DNA of 64,000 nt from Prado023 sp963753075. Its GTDB lineage: Bacteria > Actinomycetota > Actinomycetes > S36-B12 > CAIYMF01. The position numbers were made by a program, and so were the translations under genes. This document shows, piece after piece, positions 16,893 through 24,238 of the stretch; within the stretch, counting starts at the first letter, position 1; every line of letters starts with the position of its first letter. The notes under the pieces were generated by a model. The model was not told the origin of the DNA. It saw only the letters and a list, made by a program, of their open reading frames with translations, and did not search any database. Location: assembly GCA_963753075.1 (NCBI GenBank), contig CAVWAR010000017.1, positions 434,001 through 498,000 on the forward strand, given 5' to 3'.

Positions 16893-18170
16893 ATGGGAAC
16901 ATCTGTCAAGATCGGGGCGGCCCTCGCGGCCTCAGCCCTGGTGCTGACCGCCTGCAGCAGTGGCTCCTCGGAGGAGACCGCCGCGTCGGCGGCCCCGTCC
17001 AGCAGCGCCTCCTGCGAGGCCGACGGCACGCTGAAGCTGGGCACGATCCTGCCGCAGACCGGCAACCTCGCCTTCCTCGGCCCGCCGGAGTTCGCGGGTG
17101 TCGACCTGGCAGTCAGCGAGGTGAATGAGGCTGGCGGCGTCCTGGGCGAGCAGGTCGAGGTGTTCAACGCCGACTCCGGCGACACCACCACCAACATCGC
17201 CGTCACCGCGGCCGACGAGCACCTGCAGCGGGGGGTGGATGCCGTCATCGGTGCCGCCTCCTCGGGTGTGTCACTGACGTTCATCGACAAGGTCACGGGT
17301 GCAGGCGTCATCCACTTCTCCCCGGCCAACACCTCGCCGACGTTCACGTCGTACGACGACAACGGCCTGTACTTCCGCACAGCTCCCTCGGACCTCTTCC
17401 AGGGCGCCGTCCTTGCCGAGACCGCCGCCAACGACGGCAGCACCAAGCCAGCCGTCCTCGCGCTCCAGGATGCCTACGGTGAGGGCCTTGCCAACTCGTT
17501 CGCCGGCAACTTCACCGCCGCTGGCGGCTCGCTGGCGCTCGACCCGGTCATCTATGATCCCCAGGCCGCGTCCTTCGAGGCCGAGGTCGGCCAGGTCAAG
17601 GCGGCCGATCCGGACGCCGTGGTCATGATTGGCTTCAACGAGTCCTCGAAGATGCTCCAGGAGCTCATCAAGCAGGGCATCGGACCGGACAATGTGCAGC
17701 TCTACCTGGTGGACGGCAACCTGAGCAACACGCTCTACGAAGACCTGCCCGATGGGATCCTCGAGGGCACCAAGGGCACGCTGCCCGGTGCGGAGGCCTC
17801 CGACGAGCTTCGGGAGTCGCTGCTGGCGATCGACCCGGAGCTGAGCGACTTCAGCTACGCGGCGGAGTCCTACGACGCCGTGACCACGATCGCGCTCGGT
17901 GCCGAGCTGGCGGGTTCCGATTGTGGCGAGGACATCGCGGCCGCTCTGGTCGAGGTGACCAACAACGGCGAGGAGTGCACCAACTTCGCTGATTGCATGG
18001 CGAAGATCGACGCCGGCGAGGACTTCAACTTCAACGGTCAATCCGGTCCGATCTCGTTCGACGAGAACGGTGATCCGTCGGAGGCCACCATGGGGGTCTA
18101 CATCTACGGTGCCGACAACCAGTACACGGCCGACGAGTTCGTCTCCGGCCAGGTTCCGTCCGCGTCCTGA
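16893..18170 (+). CDS. livK: Branched-chain amino acid ABC transporter substrate-binding lipoprotein (second copy)
   Basis: This 425-residue lipoprotein has a signal peptide with lipobox LTAC (Cys about residue 23), a Ser/Ala-rich tether, then the LivK-type fold: LKLGTILPQTGNLAFLGPP, DSGDTTTNIAV, GAASSGVSLTFIDKV and VLALQDAYGEGLANSF. The Ser/Thr-rich cleft sequences are typical of binding amino acids through their alpha-amino and carboxyl groups. It faces the livHMGF operon convergently, with a bidirectional hairpin between them, so binding protein and permease are transcribed separately but probably co-regulated (see the GlnR-like sites). Confidence 0.9.
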   Translation: MGTSVKIGAALAASALVLTACSSGSSEETAASAAPSSSASCEADGTLKLGTILPQTGNLAFLGPPEFAGVDLAVSEVNEAGGVLGEQVEVFNADSGDTTTNIAVTAADEHLQRGVDAVIGAASSGVSLTFIDKVTGAGVIHFSPANTSPTFTSYDDNGLYFRTAPSDLFQGAVLAETAANDGSTKPAVLALQDAYGEGLANSFAGNFTAAGGSLALDPVIYDPQAASFEAEVGQVKAADPDAVVMIGFNESSKMLQELIKQGIGPDNVQLYLVDGNLSNTLYEDLPDGILEGTKGTLPGAEASDELRESLLAIDPELSDFSYAAESYDAVTTIALGAELAGSDCGEDIAAALVEVTNNGEECTNFADCMAKIDAGEDFNFNGQSGPISFDENGDPSEATMGVYIYGADNQYTADEFVSGQVPSAS

Positions 18171-18183
18171 TCTGACAAGCCAA

Positions 18184-18224
18184 CAGGAGCGGGGCTCCTC
18201 CACTGCGGAGGGGCCCCGCTCCTG
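18184..18224. terminator. Strong hairpin between convergent livK and livF
   Basis: An 18-bp inverted repeat (18184-18201 with 18207-18224, one G-T pair, 5-base loop) lies 13 bases after the livK stop. It can terminate livK and, read from the other strand, transcripts from the livHMGF operon. Confidence 0.85.
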
Positions 18225-18245
18225 CTGTGCTCCTGCTCGGGACGA

Positions 18246-18395
18246 CCCGCTGAGGCGCGCCCGCCCGCGCAACCCACAACCGCGGCCGTCCGGATCTGGG
18301 CGCGGCATCGGTGCGCGGGCGCCCCACGGTGGCCCGTTGAGGCGCCCGAGCACCCCACAACCACGGCCGTGCGGATCGCGGCGCTGCGCCGGTGA
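18246..18395. repeat. Imperfect direct repeat in the livK-livF gap
   Basis: Two diverged copies of a ~70-base unit with a period of about 81-87 bases share CCCG(C/T)TGAGGCGC (18246-, 18333-), CCCACAACC (18273-, 18354-) and CGGCCGT(C/G)CGGATC. There is no coding potential. It is possibly a local duplication, or members of a dispersed intergenic repeat family. Confidence 0.5.
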
Positions 18396-18396
18396 C

Positions 18397-19269
18397 TCAG
18401 GCCTTGGCCAAGGTCCCCAGGTAGAGCTCGATGACCTTGGGGTCGTTGGCCAGATTGCGCCCGGTCCCGGTGTAGGCGTTGCGGCCCTGGTCGAGGACGT
18501 ATCCCCGGTCGACGATCTGCAGGCAGCGGCGTGCATTCTGCTCGACCATGATCACCGTCACGCCGGTGGCGTTGATGGCCTTGACCCGGACGAAGACCTC
18601 GTCCTGCAGCTGCGGCGAGAGCCCCGCGCTGGGCTCGTCGAGCAGCAGCACGCTGGGCTCCATCATGAGCGCTCGGCCCATGGCCACCATCTGGCGCTCG
18701 CCGCCGGAGAGCGTCCCGGCGCGCTGTCGGCGCCGATCAGCCAGCGCGGGGAAGATGTCGGCGACCTTGGCGAACCGCTCCGGCACCTTGTCGGGCTCCT
18801 GGTAGCCCCCCATCTGCATGTTCTCCTCGATGGTCAGCGAGGGGAACACGTTGTTGGTCTGGGGGACAAAACCGACGCCGAGTTTGACCAGCTTGTCGGC
18901 GCGCAGGTTCGTGACCTCCTCGCCGCGCAGCGTCACCTGTCCGCTGCTGATCTTCACCAGTCCGAACATGGCCTTGAGCAGCGTGGACTTGCCGGCTCCG
19001 TTGGGCCCGATGATCCCCACCATCTCGCCCTCGTGGGCGTAGAAGTCGCATCCAGTGAGGATGTGCACCCCCGGTAGGTACCCGGCCACCAGGTCATCAG
19101 CGATGACCAGTGCGCCGGCACTCGCAGTCTGGTGCTCGCTGCGGTCGATCAGCTCCGTGGCTCCATGGGCCTCGACGTCCATCGAGGCGTCGACCTGCAG
19201 CTCACGCATGAACTCCGGGGAGCCCGGCTCGACGTCCTGTGGCCCGTGCTCGGGATCGATCGGTCGCAT
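18397..19269 (-). CDS. livF: Branched-chain amino acid ABC transporter ATP-binding protein LivF
   Basis: This cytoplasmic ATPase subunit has 290 residues. Walker A is GPNGAGKST, the Q-loop is FVPQTNNVFPSLT, the signature is LSGGERQ, Walker B is VLLLDEPSAGLSP and the switch His position is in MVEQNAR (Gln-Asn as in LivF). The N-terminus has an extra ~55 acidic residues before the usual start (LVIADDLVAGY), which could be genuine or reflect a start further downstream. The ATG overlaps the livG stop. It is the last gene of livH-livM-livG-livF. Confidence 0.92.
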   Translation of the reverse strand: MRPIDPEHGPQDVEPGSPEFMRELQVDASMDVEAHGATELIDRSEHQTASAGALVIADDLVAGYLPGVHILTGCDFYAHEGEMVGIIGPNGAGKSTLLKAMFGLVKISSGQVTLRGEEVTNLRADKLVKLGVGFVPQTNNVFPSLTIEENMQMGGYQEPDKVPERFAKVADIFPALADRRRQRAGTLSGGERQMVAMGRALMMEPSVLLLDEPSAGLSPQLQDEVFVRVKAINATGVTVIMVEQNARRCLQIVDRGYVLDQGRNAYTGTGRNLANDPKVIELYLGTLAKA

Positions 19270-20183
19270 CAGTCCTCCTGAAGGCTCTCGCCGGACTCGG
19301 TGAGCGCCTGGTCGTGGTGGGCCCCGAGGTAGGCGTCAACAACCACCTTGTCACCCATGACGACCTCAGGGGGCCCCTCGGCGATGATCCGTCCCTGGGC
19401 CATGACGATCACCCAGTCGCTGATGTCACGCACCATGTCCATGTCATGTTCGACGAACATCACGGTCATGCCCTGTTCGCGCAGGTCCTTGATGTGGCCC
19501 AGCAGCGACTGGGTCAAGGCCGGGTTCACGCCAGCCATGGGCTCATCCAGCATGACCATGATCGGGTTCGTCATGAGCGCGCGCGCCATCTCGAGCAGCT
19601 TGCGCTGGCCACCGGAGAGACTCCCGGCGAAGTCCTCGGACTTCTCCGCCAGGTTGAACCGGCTGAGGATCTCCTGCGCGCGGGTGGTGTTCGCCGCCTC
19701 CTGACCACCCCACAGTGCCTTGACGAGGCCGGCGAAGAACGCCTCGCCGCGCTGACCGGTCGCCCCCAGGCGCATGTTGTCCAGGACGGTCATCCGGGAC
19801 AGCGCCTTGGTCAGTTGGAAGGTCCGGACCATCCCGATCCGGGCGACCTTGTACGGGCGCATGTGCGCCAGCTCCCTGCCCTCGAACTCCCAGGACCCGG
19901 AGCTCGGCTGGTCGAAGCCCGTCAGCAGGTTGAACAGGGTGGTCTTGCCCGCACCATTGGGGCCGATGAGTGCTGTGATGCTTCCGCGCTGAACCTCGAG
20001 GTGGTCGACGTCGACCGCGACCAGACCGCCGAATGCCCTCTTGATCGTGGACCCGACCAGGATCGGGTCCGGCTTGGCCGCACCGGGCTCGTTGCTCACG
20101 CCGTTGAGGGCCTCGCGCACAGCGGCCACCGTTGGAGTGATGGTCCGGGTGTTGCTCGCCTGTGCCTGGTTGTCATCGGGCAT
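19269..20183 (-). CDS. livG: Branched-chain amino acid ABC transporter ATP-binding protein LivG
   Basis: This is the second ATPase subunit, 304 residues. Walker A is GPNGAGKTT, signature LSGGQRK, Walker B VMLDEPMAGVNP and the switch His is in MFVEHDMD. FNLLTGFDQPSSG after Walker A is typical of LivG. About 40 extra N-terminal residues precede the ABC domain, as in LivF. It overlaps livM by 11 bases and livF by 3, indicating coupled translation. Confidence 0.92.
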   Translation of the reverse strand: MPDDNQAQASNTRTITPTVAAVREALNGVSNEPGAAKPDPILVGSTIKRAFGGLVAVDVDHLEVQRGSITALIGPNGAGKTTLFNLLTGFDQPSSGSWEFEGRELAHMRPYKVARIGMVRTFQLTKALSRMTVLDNMRLGATGQRGEAFFAGLVKALWGGQEAANTTRAQEILSRFNLAEKSEDFAGSLSGGQRKLLEMARALMTNPIMVMLDEPMAGVNPALTQSLLGHIKDLREQGMTVMFVEHDMDMVRDISDWVIVMAQGRIIAEGPPEVVMGDKVVVDAYLGAHHDQALTESGESLQED

Positions 20184-21156
20184 CGAGGGCCAACTCCTTC
20201 TTGTCGCCGAGGATGCCCTGGGGGCGGTAGATCATCAGGAGCATCAGGGATAGGCCCAACAGGATGAACCGGATCTGGCCGACCTGCGTGCTGCTGATGA
20301 ACGTGATGTAGCCCGCACGCACAGCCTCGGAGAGGGCTAGGTTCGTGAAGATCAGCAGGAACCAGAAGATCAACGACCCGAGCACGGGGCCGAACACGCG
20401 GGCGGCCCCACCAAGGATCAGCACGGCCCATGCGAAGAAGGTGATCGTGGTCGCGTAGTTGTCGGGCTGCACCGACTGGTTCGACAGGGCGAAGACGAAT
20501 CCGCCCAGCGTTCCGATCAGCCCGCCGAAGACCAACGCCTGGATCTTGTAGGCGAAGACGTTCTTGCCGAGGCTGCGCACGGCCTCCTCATCCTCGCGGA
20601 TCCCCTTGAGCACACGACCCCACGGTGATCGCATCGCGAGGAACACCAGCAGCAACGAGACCGCCACCAGACCCCAGCCGACGACCGTGATCCACAGCTT
20701 GTTGGGAGTCAGGGAGATTGGCCCCCACACCAGGCCGGAGGAGAAGGGGTTCAGCGCGTAGAACTCGTCAGCGAAGCCGTTGATCCCATCGGACCCGCCG
20801 AACGTCTCCCGGAAGGTCACCGAGCGAACGATCAGCCGGATGATCTCCGCCGCGGCGATCGTCACGATCGCCAGGTAGTCCGCTCGAAGCCGCAGCGTCG
20901 GCACGCCGAGCAGCAGGGCGAGGATGACCGAACCCAGCAGGCCGAACGCGACGCCGAGCCACAGGGACTGCCCGAACGTGGCCACGGTCACGCCGAGGGC
21001 GTAGGCGCCGACGGCCAGGAATCCCGCCTGGCCGAAGTTGAGCAGGCCCGTGTACCCGAAGTGGATGTTCAGCCCGATGGCGGCCAGCGCGTAGATGATC
21101 GCCTGCACCCCCAGACCCTGCGTGAGGGCCTGGCCGAAGATGATGTTCCAGTCCAT
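20173..21156 (-). CDS. livM: Branched-chain amino acid ABC transporter permease LivM
   Basis: This integral membrane permease of 327 residues has about nine hydrophobic helices. LivM hallmarks are LNIHFGYTGLLNFGQAGFLAVGAYALG near the N-terminus and the ATPase-contact loop with SPWGRVLKGIREDEEAVRSLGKN. It ends in LMIYRPQGILGDKKE. It pairs with LivH to form the channel. Seven bases separate it from livH; a GGTGAGGT ribosome site precedes the ATG. Confidence 0.92.
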   Translation of the reverse strand: MDWNIIFGQALTQGLGVQAIIYALAAIGLNIHFGYTGLLNFGQAGFLAVGAYALGVTVATFGQSLWLGVAFGLLGSVILALLLGVPTLRLRADYLAIVTIAAAEIIRLIVRSVTFRETFGGSDGINGFADEFYALNPFSSGLVWGPISLTPNKLWITVVGWGLVAVSLLLVFLAMRSPWGRVLKGIREDEEAVRSLGKNVFAYKIQALVFGGLIGTLGGFVFALSNQSVQPDNYATTITFFAWAVLILGGAARVFGPVLGSLIFWFLLIFTNLALSEAVRAGYITFISSTQVGQIRFILLGLSLMLLMIYRPQGILGDKKELALDAR

Positions 21157-21163
21157 GACTACC

Positions 21164-22438
21164 TCACCCGATCCGATCGGCGCGGCCGAAGATACCCTGC
21201 GGTCTGACCAGGAGGATCAGGATCAGGAACACCAGAGCCCCCAGGTTCTTCAACTCCGGTGGGATGAACAGGGTCGACATCTGGATCAGCACGCCGACCA
21301 GCAGGCAGCCGACCAGCGCCCCGTAGGCCGTACCGAGCCCACCGACGATGACCCCGGCGAAGACCAGGAGCAGGACCTGGAAGCCCTGGATCCAGCTCAC
21401 CCCGTTGCTCAGCGAGAAGGTGATCCCGCCCAGGGCAGCCAGTGTCGTGCCGATGATCCAGACCCGGTTGATGACCTGCTCGACATCGATACCCGAGGCA
21501 GAGGCCAGTCCAGGGTTGTCGGAGATCGCACGGCTGGCCTTGCCCATCCGAGACCGTTGCAGCCACGCGATGGTGGCAAGCAGGGCGATGATGGCAAGGA
21601 CGGATGCCATCAGGGACTTCGGGGTGATCGAGATCGGCCCGAGCTCCATCCCGGCCTGCCCCGAGTACTGCGCGTACTGGACGTTGCTGCCGCCGAAGAA
21701 GAACAGGTACGTGTAGCGCAGGAGGATCCCGAAGCCGATGGAGACCACGAGCATCGCGATGAGGCCGGTTCCGCGTCGGCGCAGTGGCCGCCAGAGGCCT
21801 CTGTCCTGGGCCCATCCGAAGCCCACCGCCAGCACCAGCGCCAGCGCTCCAGCCACCACGAGCGGCAGCCCGATGTAGTTGTTGAAGACCAGCGCTGCCA
21901 GTGCGCCGAAGGTCATCAGGTCACCGTGGGCGAAGTTGGTCAGCCCCGTGGTGCCGAACACCAGCGACAGCCCCACTCCCGCCAGGGCCAGGATCAGGCC
22001 GAACGCCAGACCGTCCACGAACAGCTGGAGCGCCCGGCTGGTCCACTGGCTCCCGCCCCCGGCTTCCTCGCCCAGAGGGAACTGGACTGTCTTGGAGCGG
22101 GACAGGATGTTGAGCGTGAGTGGGTTTCGCTCCGGGTCGCGCAGTCCGAGGTCGGGGGGCAGCGACTCCTCCAGCAGCAGGACTGTGTAGGTGGCAGCGC
22201 CCGGCAACAGCACTGCCCACGTGCCATCCGAGGCGCTGGTGCCGGTGCCTGTGAAGCCGTCCTCGGCACTCACCTCGATCCGTACGCCCGCGACCGGCTC
22301 TCCCTCGGGGTTGCTCAGGGACCCGCGCAATTCGAGGTCGTCGGCTGCTGCGGCCGGGCTGATGCCCGCGACGATCGGGCCGCCAAGGGCAGCCACGGCG
22401 ACAACCATCAGCAGAATCCGTCGCAGGACCGTGTTCAT
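21164..22438 (-). CDS. livH: Branched-chain amino acid ABC transporter permease LivH with an added N-terminal extracytoplasmic domain
   Basis: The C-terminal ~290 residues are a standard LivH permease: LALAGVGLSLVFGTTGLTNFAHGD, the ATPase-contact region RSRMGKASRAISDNPGLASASGID, and the ending VRPQGIFGR. In front sits a signal peptide (about residues 1-31, ending AAAA) and a ~95-residue carboxypeptidase regulatory-like beta domain (LRGSLSNPEGEPVAGVRI, then DGTWAVLLPGAATYTVLL). The total is about 424 residues against roughly 290-300 for plain LivH. Start taken at ATG 22438; GTG codons at 22441 and 22444 are alternatives. It is the first gene of the operon, with a GlnR-like site upstream. Confidence 0.88.
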   Translation of the reverse strand: MNTVLRRILLMVVAVAALGGPIVAGISPAAAADDLELRGSLSNPEGEPVAGVRIEVSAEDGFTGTGTSASDGTWAVLLPGAATYTVLLLEESLPPDLGLRDPERNPLTLNILSRSKTVQFPLGEEAGGGSQWTSRALQLFVDGLAFGLILALAGVGLSLVFGTTGLTNFAHGDLMTFGALAALVFNNYIGLPLVVAGALALVLAVGFGWAQDRGLWRPLRRRGTGLIAMLVVSIGFGILLRYTYLFFFGGSNVQYAQYSGQAGMELGPISITPKSLMASVLAIIALLATIAWLQRSRMGKASRAISDNPGLASASGIDVEQVINRVWIIGTTLAALGGITFSLSNGVSWIQGFQVLLLVFAGVIVGGLGTAYGALVGCLLVGVLIQMSTLFIPPELKNLGALVFLILILLVRPQGIFGRADRIG

Positions 22439-22549
22439 CACCACTGTTGCACCCCAGCCTGAGCGATCCCGACGGTCCGATGACCGCCCATTGGTGTCGG
22501 GAGTGTACGCGACGCGGGTGGGCCAGCACCGGATATCGGGCAGACCCGT

Positions 22550-22565
22550 GTATCACTCGTGTTAC
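22550..22565 (-). promoter_or_regulatory. GlnR-like operator upstream of livHMGF
   Basis: On the minus strand the sequence reads GTAAC-ACGAGT-GATAC, i.e. GTnAC-n6-GnnAC with the AC-n9-AC core of GlnR boxes. It lies 105-111 bases upstream of the livH start candidates, nearly the same distance as the site before livK. Confidence 0.4.
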
Positions 22566-22667
22566 TTCTGCAGCGGGGCGCCGGCGGGCGGCTGAGTCCC
22601 GAAGGACTCCGGATCTCGTCGGGCAGCCTGACGGTGCGGGACCCATCCCAGCGGGCACGGACGGGGG

Positions 22668-23531
22668 TCAGGAGAAGGCGGCGACGATCGCCGTGAGGAT
22701 GGGCGCCACGATCAGGGCGGGCAGCAGGTCGCCCACCGGGATGTGCCGGATCCGCAGCAGACGCAGCGCGATGCCCACCAGCAGCAGCCCGCCGGTCGCC
22801 GTGAGCAGTGAGATCTGCGCGATGCTCAGGACCGAACCCAGCGCCCACCCGAGCACTGTGAGAGTGCCCTGGTAGGCGCCGACGACCAGGGCACTGGCCG
22901 CGACGCCCCACCCCAGGCTGGCGGCGAACGCGATCGAGGCGAATCCGTCCATGACCGACTTCAGCGCGAGCTGGTCGATCCCGAGGCCCAGCCCGTCGGA
23001 GAGCGCGCCGAGGATGGCAAGGGGGCCCACGCAGAACACGAGCGATGCGGTCACGAAGCCCTCGACGAAGGTGCTCCCGGCCCCGTCGGCACCGGGCTCG
23101 CCCGGGTCTGGGTCGGCGAGGGCGCCCTCGACCTCGACATCGATCGCGCTCTCGCCCGGTCCATCGACCGGCACATCAGCATGGGGGCTGGCACCTGCGA
23201 GCTCGTCAACCGCGACCCGTCGCGACAGTCGGCGGCGGATCCTCTCCCCGAGCCCCTCGAGCCGAGCCTCGATGCTCAGCAGCGAGCCGATGATGCCGCC
23301 GATGAGCAGTGAGCCCAGCACGATCAGGATCCCGGCTGCGCCGACGGCCTCCGACACTGATGGATCCAGCACGGAAGCGGCCGACAGCGCAGCCACAAGG
23401 AGGGTGAGGAGCCCGAGGCCGTCGGTGACCACATCACGGGTCCGCTGCGGCAGCCGGTGGCCGAGTGCGACCCCGATGGCCGACCCGATCAGGATCGCGA
23501 TGATGTTGATGACCGTGCCCAGGCCGATCAT
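22668..23531 (-). CDS. DUF554 family membrane protein
   Basis: This 287-residue polytopic membrane protein of the DUF554 (YdfK/YqgA) family starts MIGLGTVINIIAILIGSAIGVALGH and contains GVAASALVVGAYQGTLTV and LLVGIALRLLRIRHIPVGDLLPAL. A hydrophilic acidic insert of about 60 residues (about 90-150, Asp/Gly/Ala-rich) separates the N-terminal helices from the rest. The function of the family is unknown; a transport role is often guessed. It is followed only by a short 6-bp hairpin (22594-22609). Confidence 0.8.
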   Translation of the reverse strand: MIGLGTVINIIAILIGSAIGVALGHRLPQRTRDVVTDGLGLLTLLVAALSAASVLDPSVSEAVGAAGILIVLGSLLIGGIIGSLLSIEARLEGLGERIRRRLSRRVAVDELAGASPHADVPVDGPGESAIDVEVEGALADPDPGEPGADGAGSTFVEGFVTASLVFCVGPLAILGALSDGLGLGIDQLALKSVMDGFASIAFAASLGWGVAASALVVGAYQGTLTVLGWALGSVLSIAQISLLTATGGLLLVGIALRLLRIRHIPVGDLLPALIVAPILTAIVAAFS

Positions 23532-23571
23532 CGCGGACTCCCGGTACGCGGGGGGCCGGTTCGGGCGCCGT

Positions 23572-24069
23572 TCACCGCTCGCGCAGCAGGCAGGTCAGGC
23601 GGGCGGTGCAGACCGGGGTACCGGACTCGTCGGTGATGCTGATGGCATAGGAGGCGACGCTGCGACCGCGGACGAGTGGGGTGGCGGTGCCGATCACGTA
23701 GCCGTCGAGCATGGCCTTGTGGTGTGTGCAGTTCAACTCCAGGCCGAGGGCGATCCGGTCGGGTCCGGCGTGCAGGGCCGAGGCGATCGACCCGATGGAC
23801 TCGGCGAGCACCGCGGAAGCACCGCCGTGCAGCAGTCCGTAGGGCTGGGTGTTGCCCTCGACCGGCATCCGGGCGACCGTGCGTTCCGCGCCGACCTCCA
23901 GCAACTCGATGCCCATGCCGTCGGCGAGGGCGCCCATCCCGACCGAACGCAGGGCGTCGATGACCGCGAGCTCTGCCTCGTCCGTCGGAAGCACCGCCGA
24001 GGCATGCGGGTCGTCGGTGCCAGGGGTCGCCGCGGCAGGGACTGGGGACTCGGGGGTGCCGGAGGACAT
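23572..24069 (-). CDS. PaaI-type hotdog-fold thioesterase
   Basis: This 165-residue acyl-CoA thioesterase-like protein has the hotdog signature QPYGLLHGGASAVLAESIGS (Gly-Leu-Leu-His-Gly-Gly with the downstream Glu), then LELNCTHHKA (family: NINHLRP-like) and the beta strands VIGTATPLVRGRS. A ~40-residue Pro/Ala-rich N-terminus precedes the domain. A hotdog thioesterase next to polA is a recurrent actinobacterial arrangement. The natural substrate is unknown. Confidence 0.85.
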   Translation of the reverse strand: MSSGTPESPVPAAATPGTDDPHASAVLPTDEAELAVIDALRSVGMGALADGMGIELLEVGAERTVARMPVEGNTQPYGLLHGGASAVLAESIGSIASALHAGPDRIALGLELNCTHHKAMLDGYVIGTATPLVRGRSVASYAISITDESGTPVCTARLTCLLRER

Positions 24070-24147
24070 GATCAGAGCCTAGCTTCCGCCGTGGAAGCCG
24101 ATTCGGCGGATTGGATGCGCCTTGTCGACCACCACGGCGGAGCGGGG

Positions 24148-24222
24148 GGCGAGGGCGAGGCGGAGGGCGAGGCGGAGGGCGAGGCGGAGGGGAGGCGGAG
24201 GGCGAGGCGGAGGGCGAGGCGG
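24148..24222 (+). repeat. G-rich tandem repeat directly upstream of polA
   Basis: About six copies of a 12-base unit built from the hexamers GCGAGG and CGGAGG, one copy lacking a base. It contains at least six runs of three or more G on the polA coding strand and ends about 17 bases before the polA GTG, so it falls in the leader or promoter. It has quadruplex potential and is prone to slippage or miscalling. Confidence 0.75.
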
Positions 24223-24238
24223 CCCGTAGGATCGAGCG

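Noticed and set aside
24148..24222. CRISPR-like array upstream of polA
   Set aside because: Units are contiguous 12-mers without spacers, and no cas genes are nearby.
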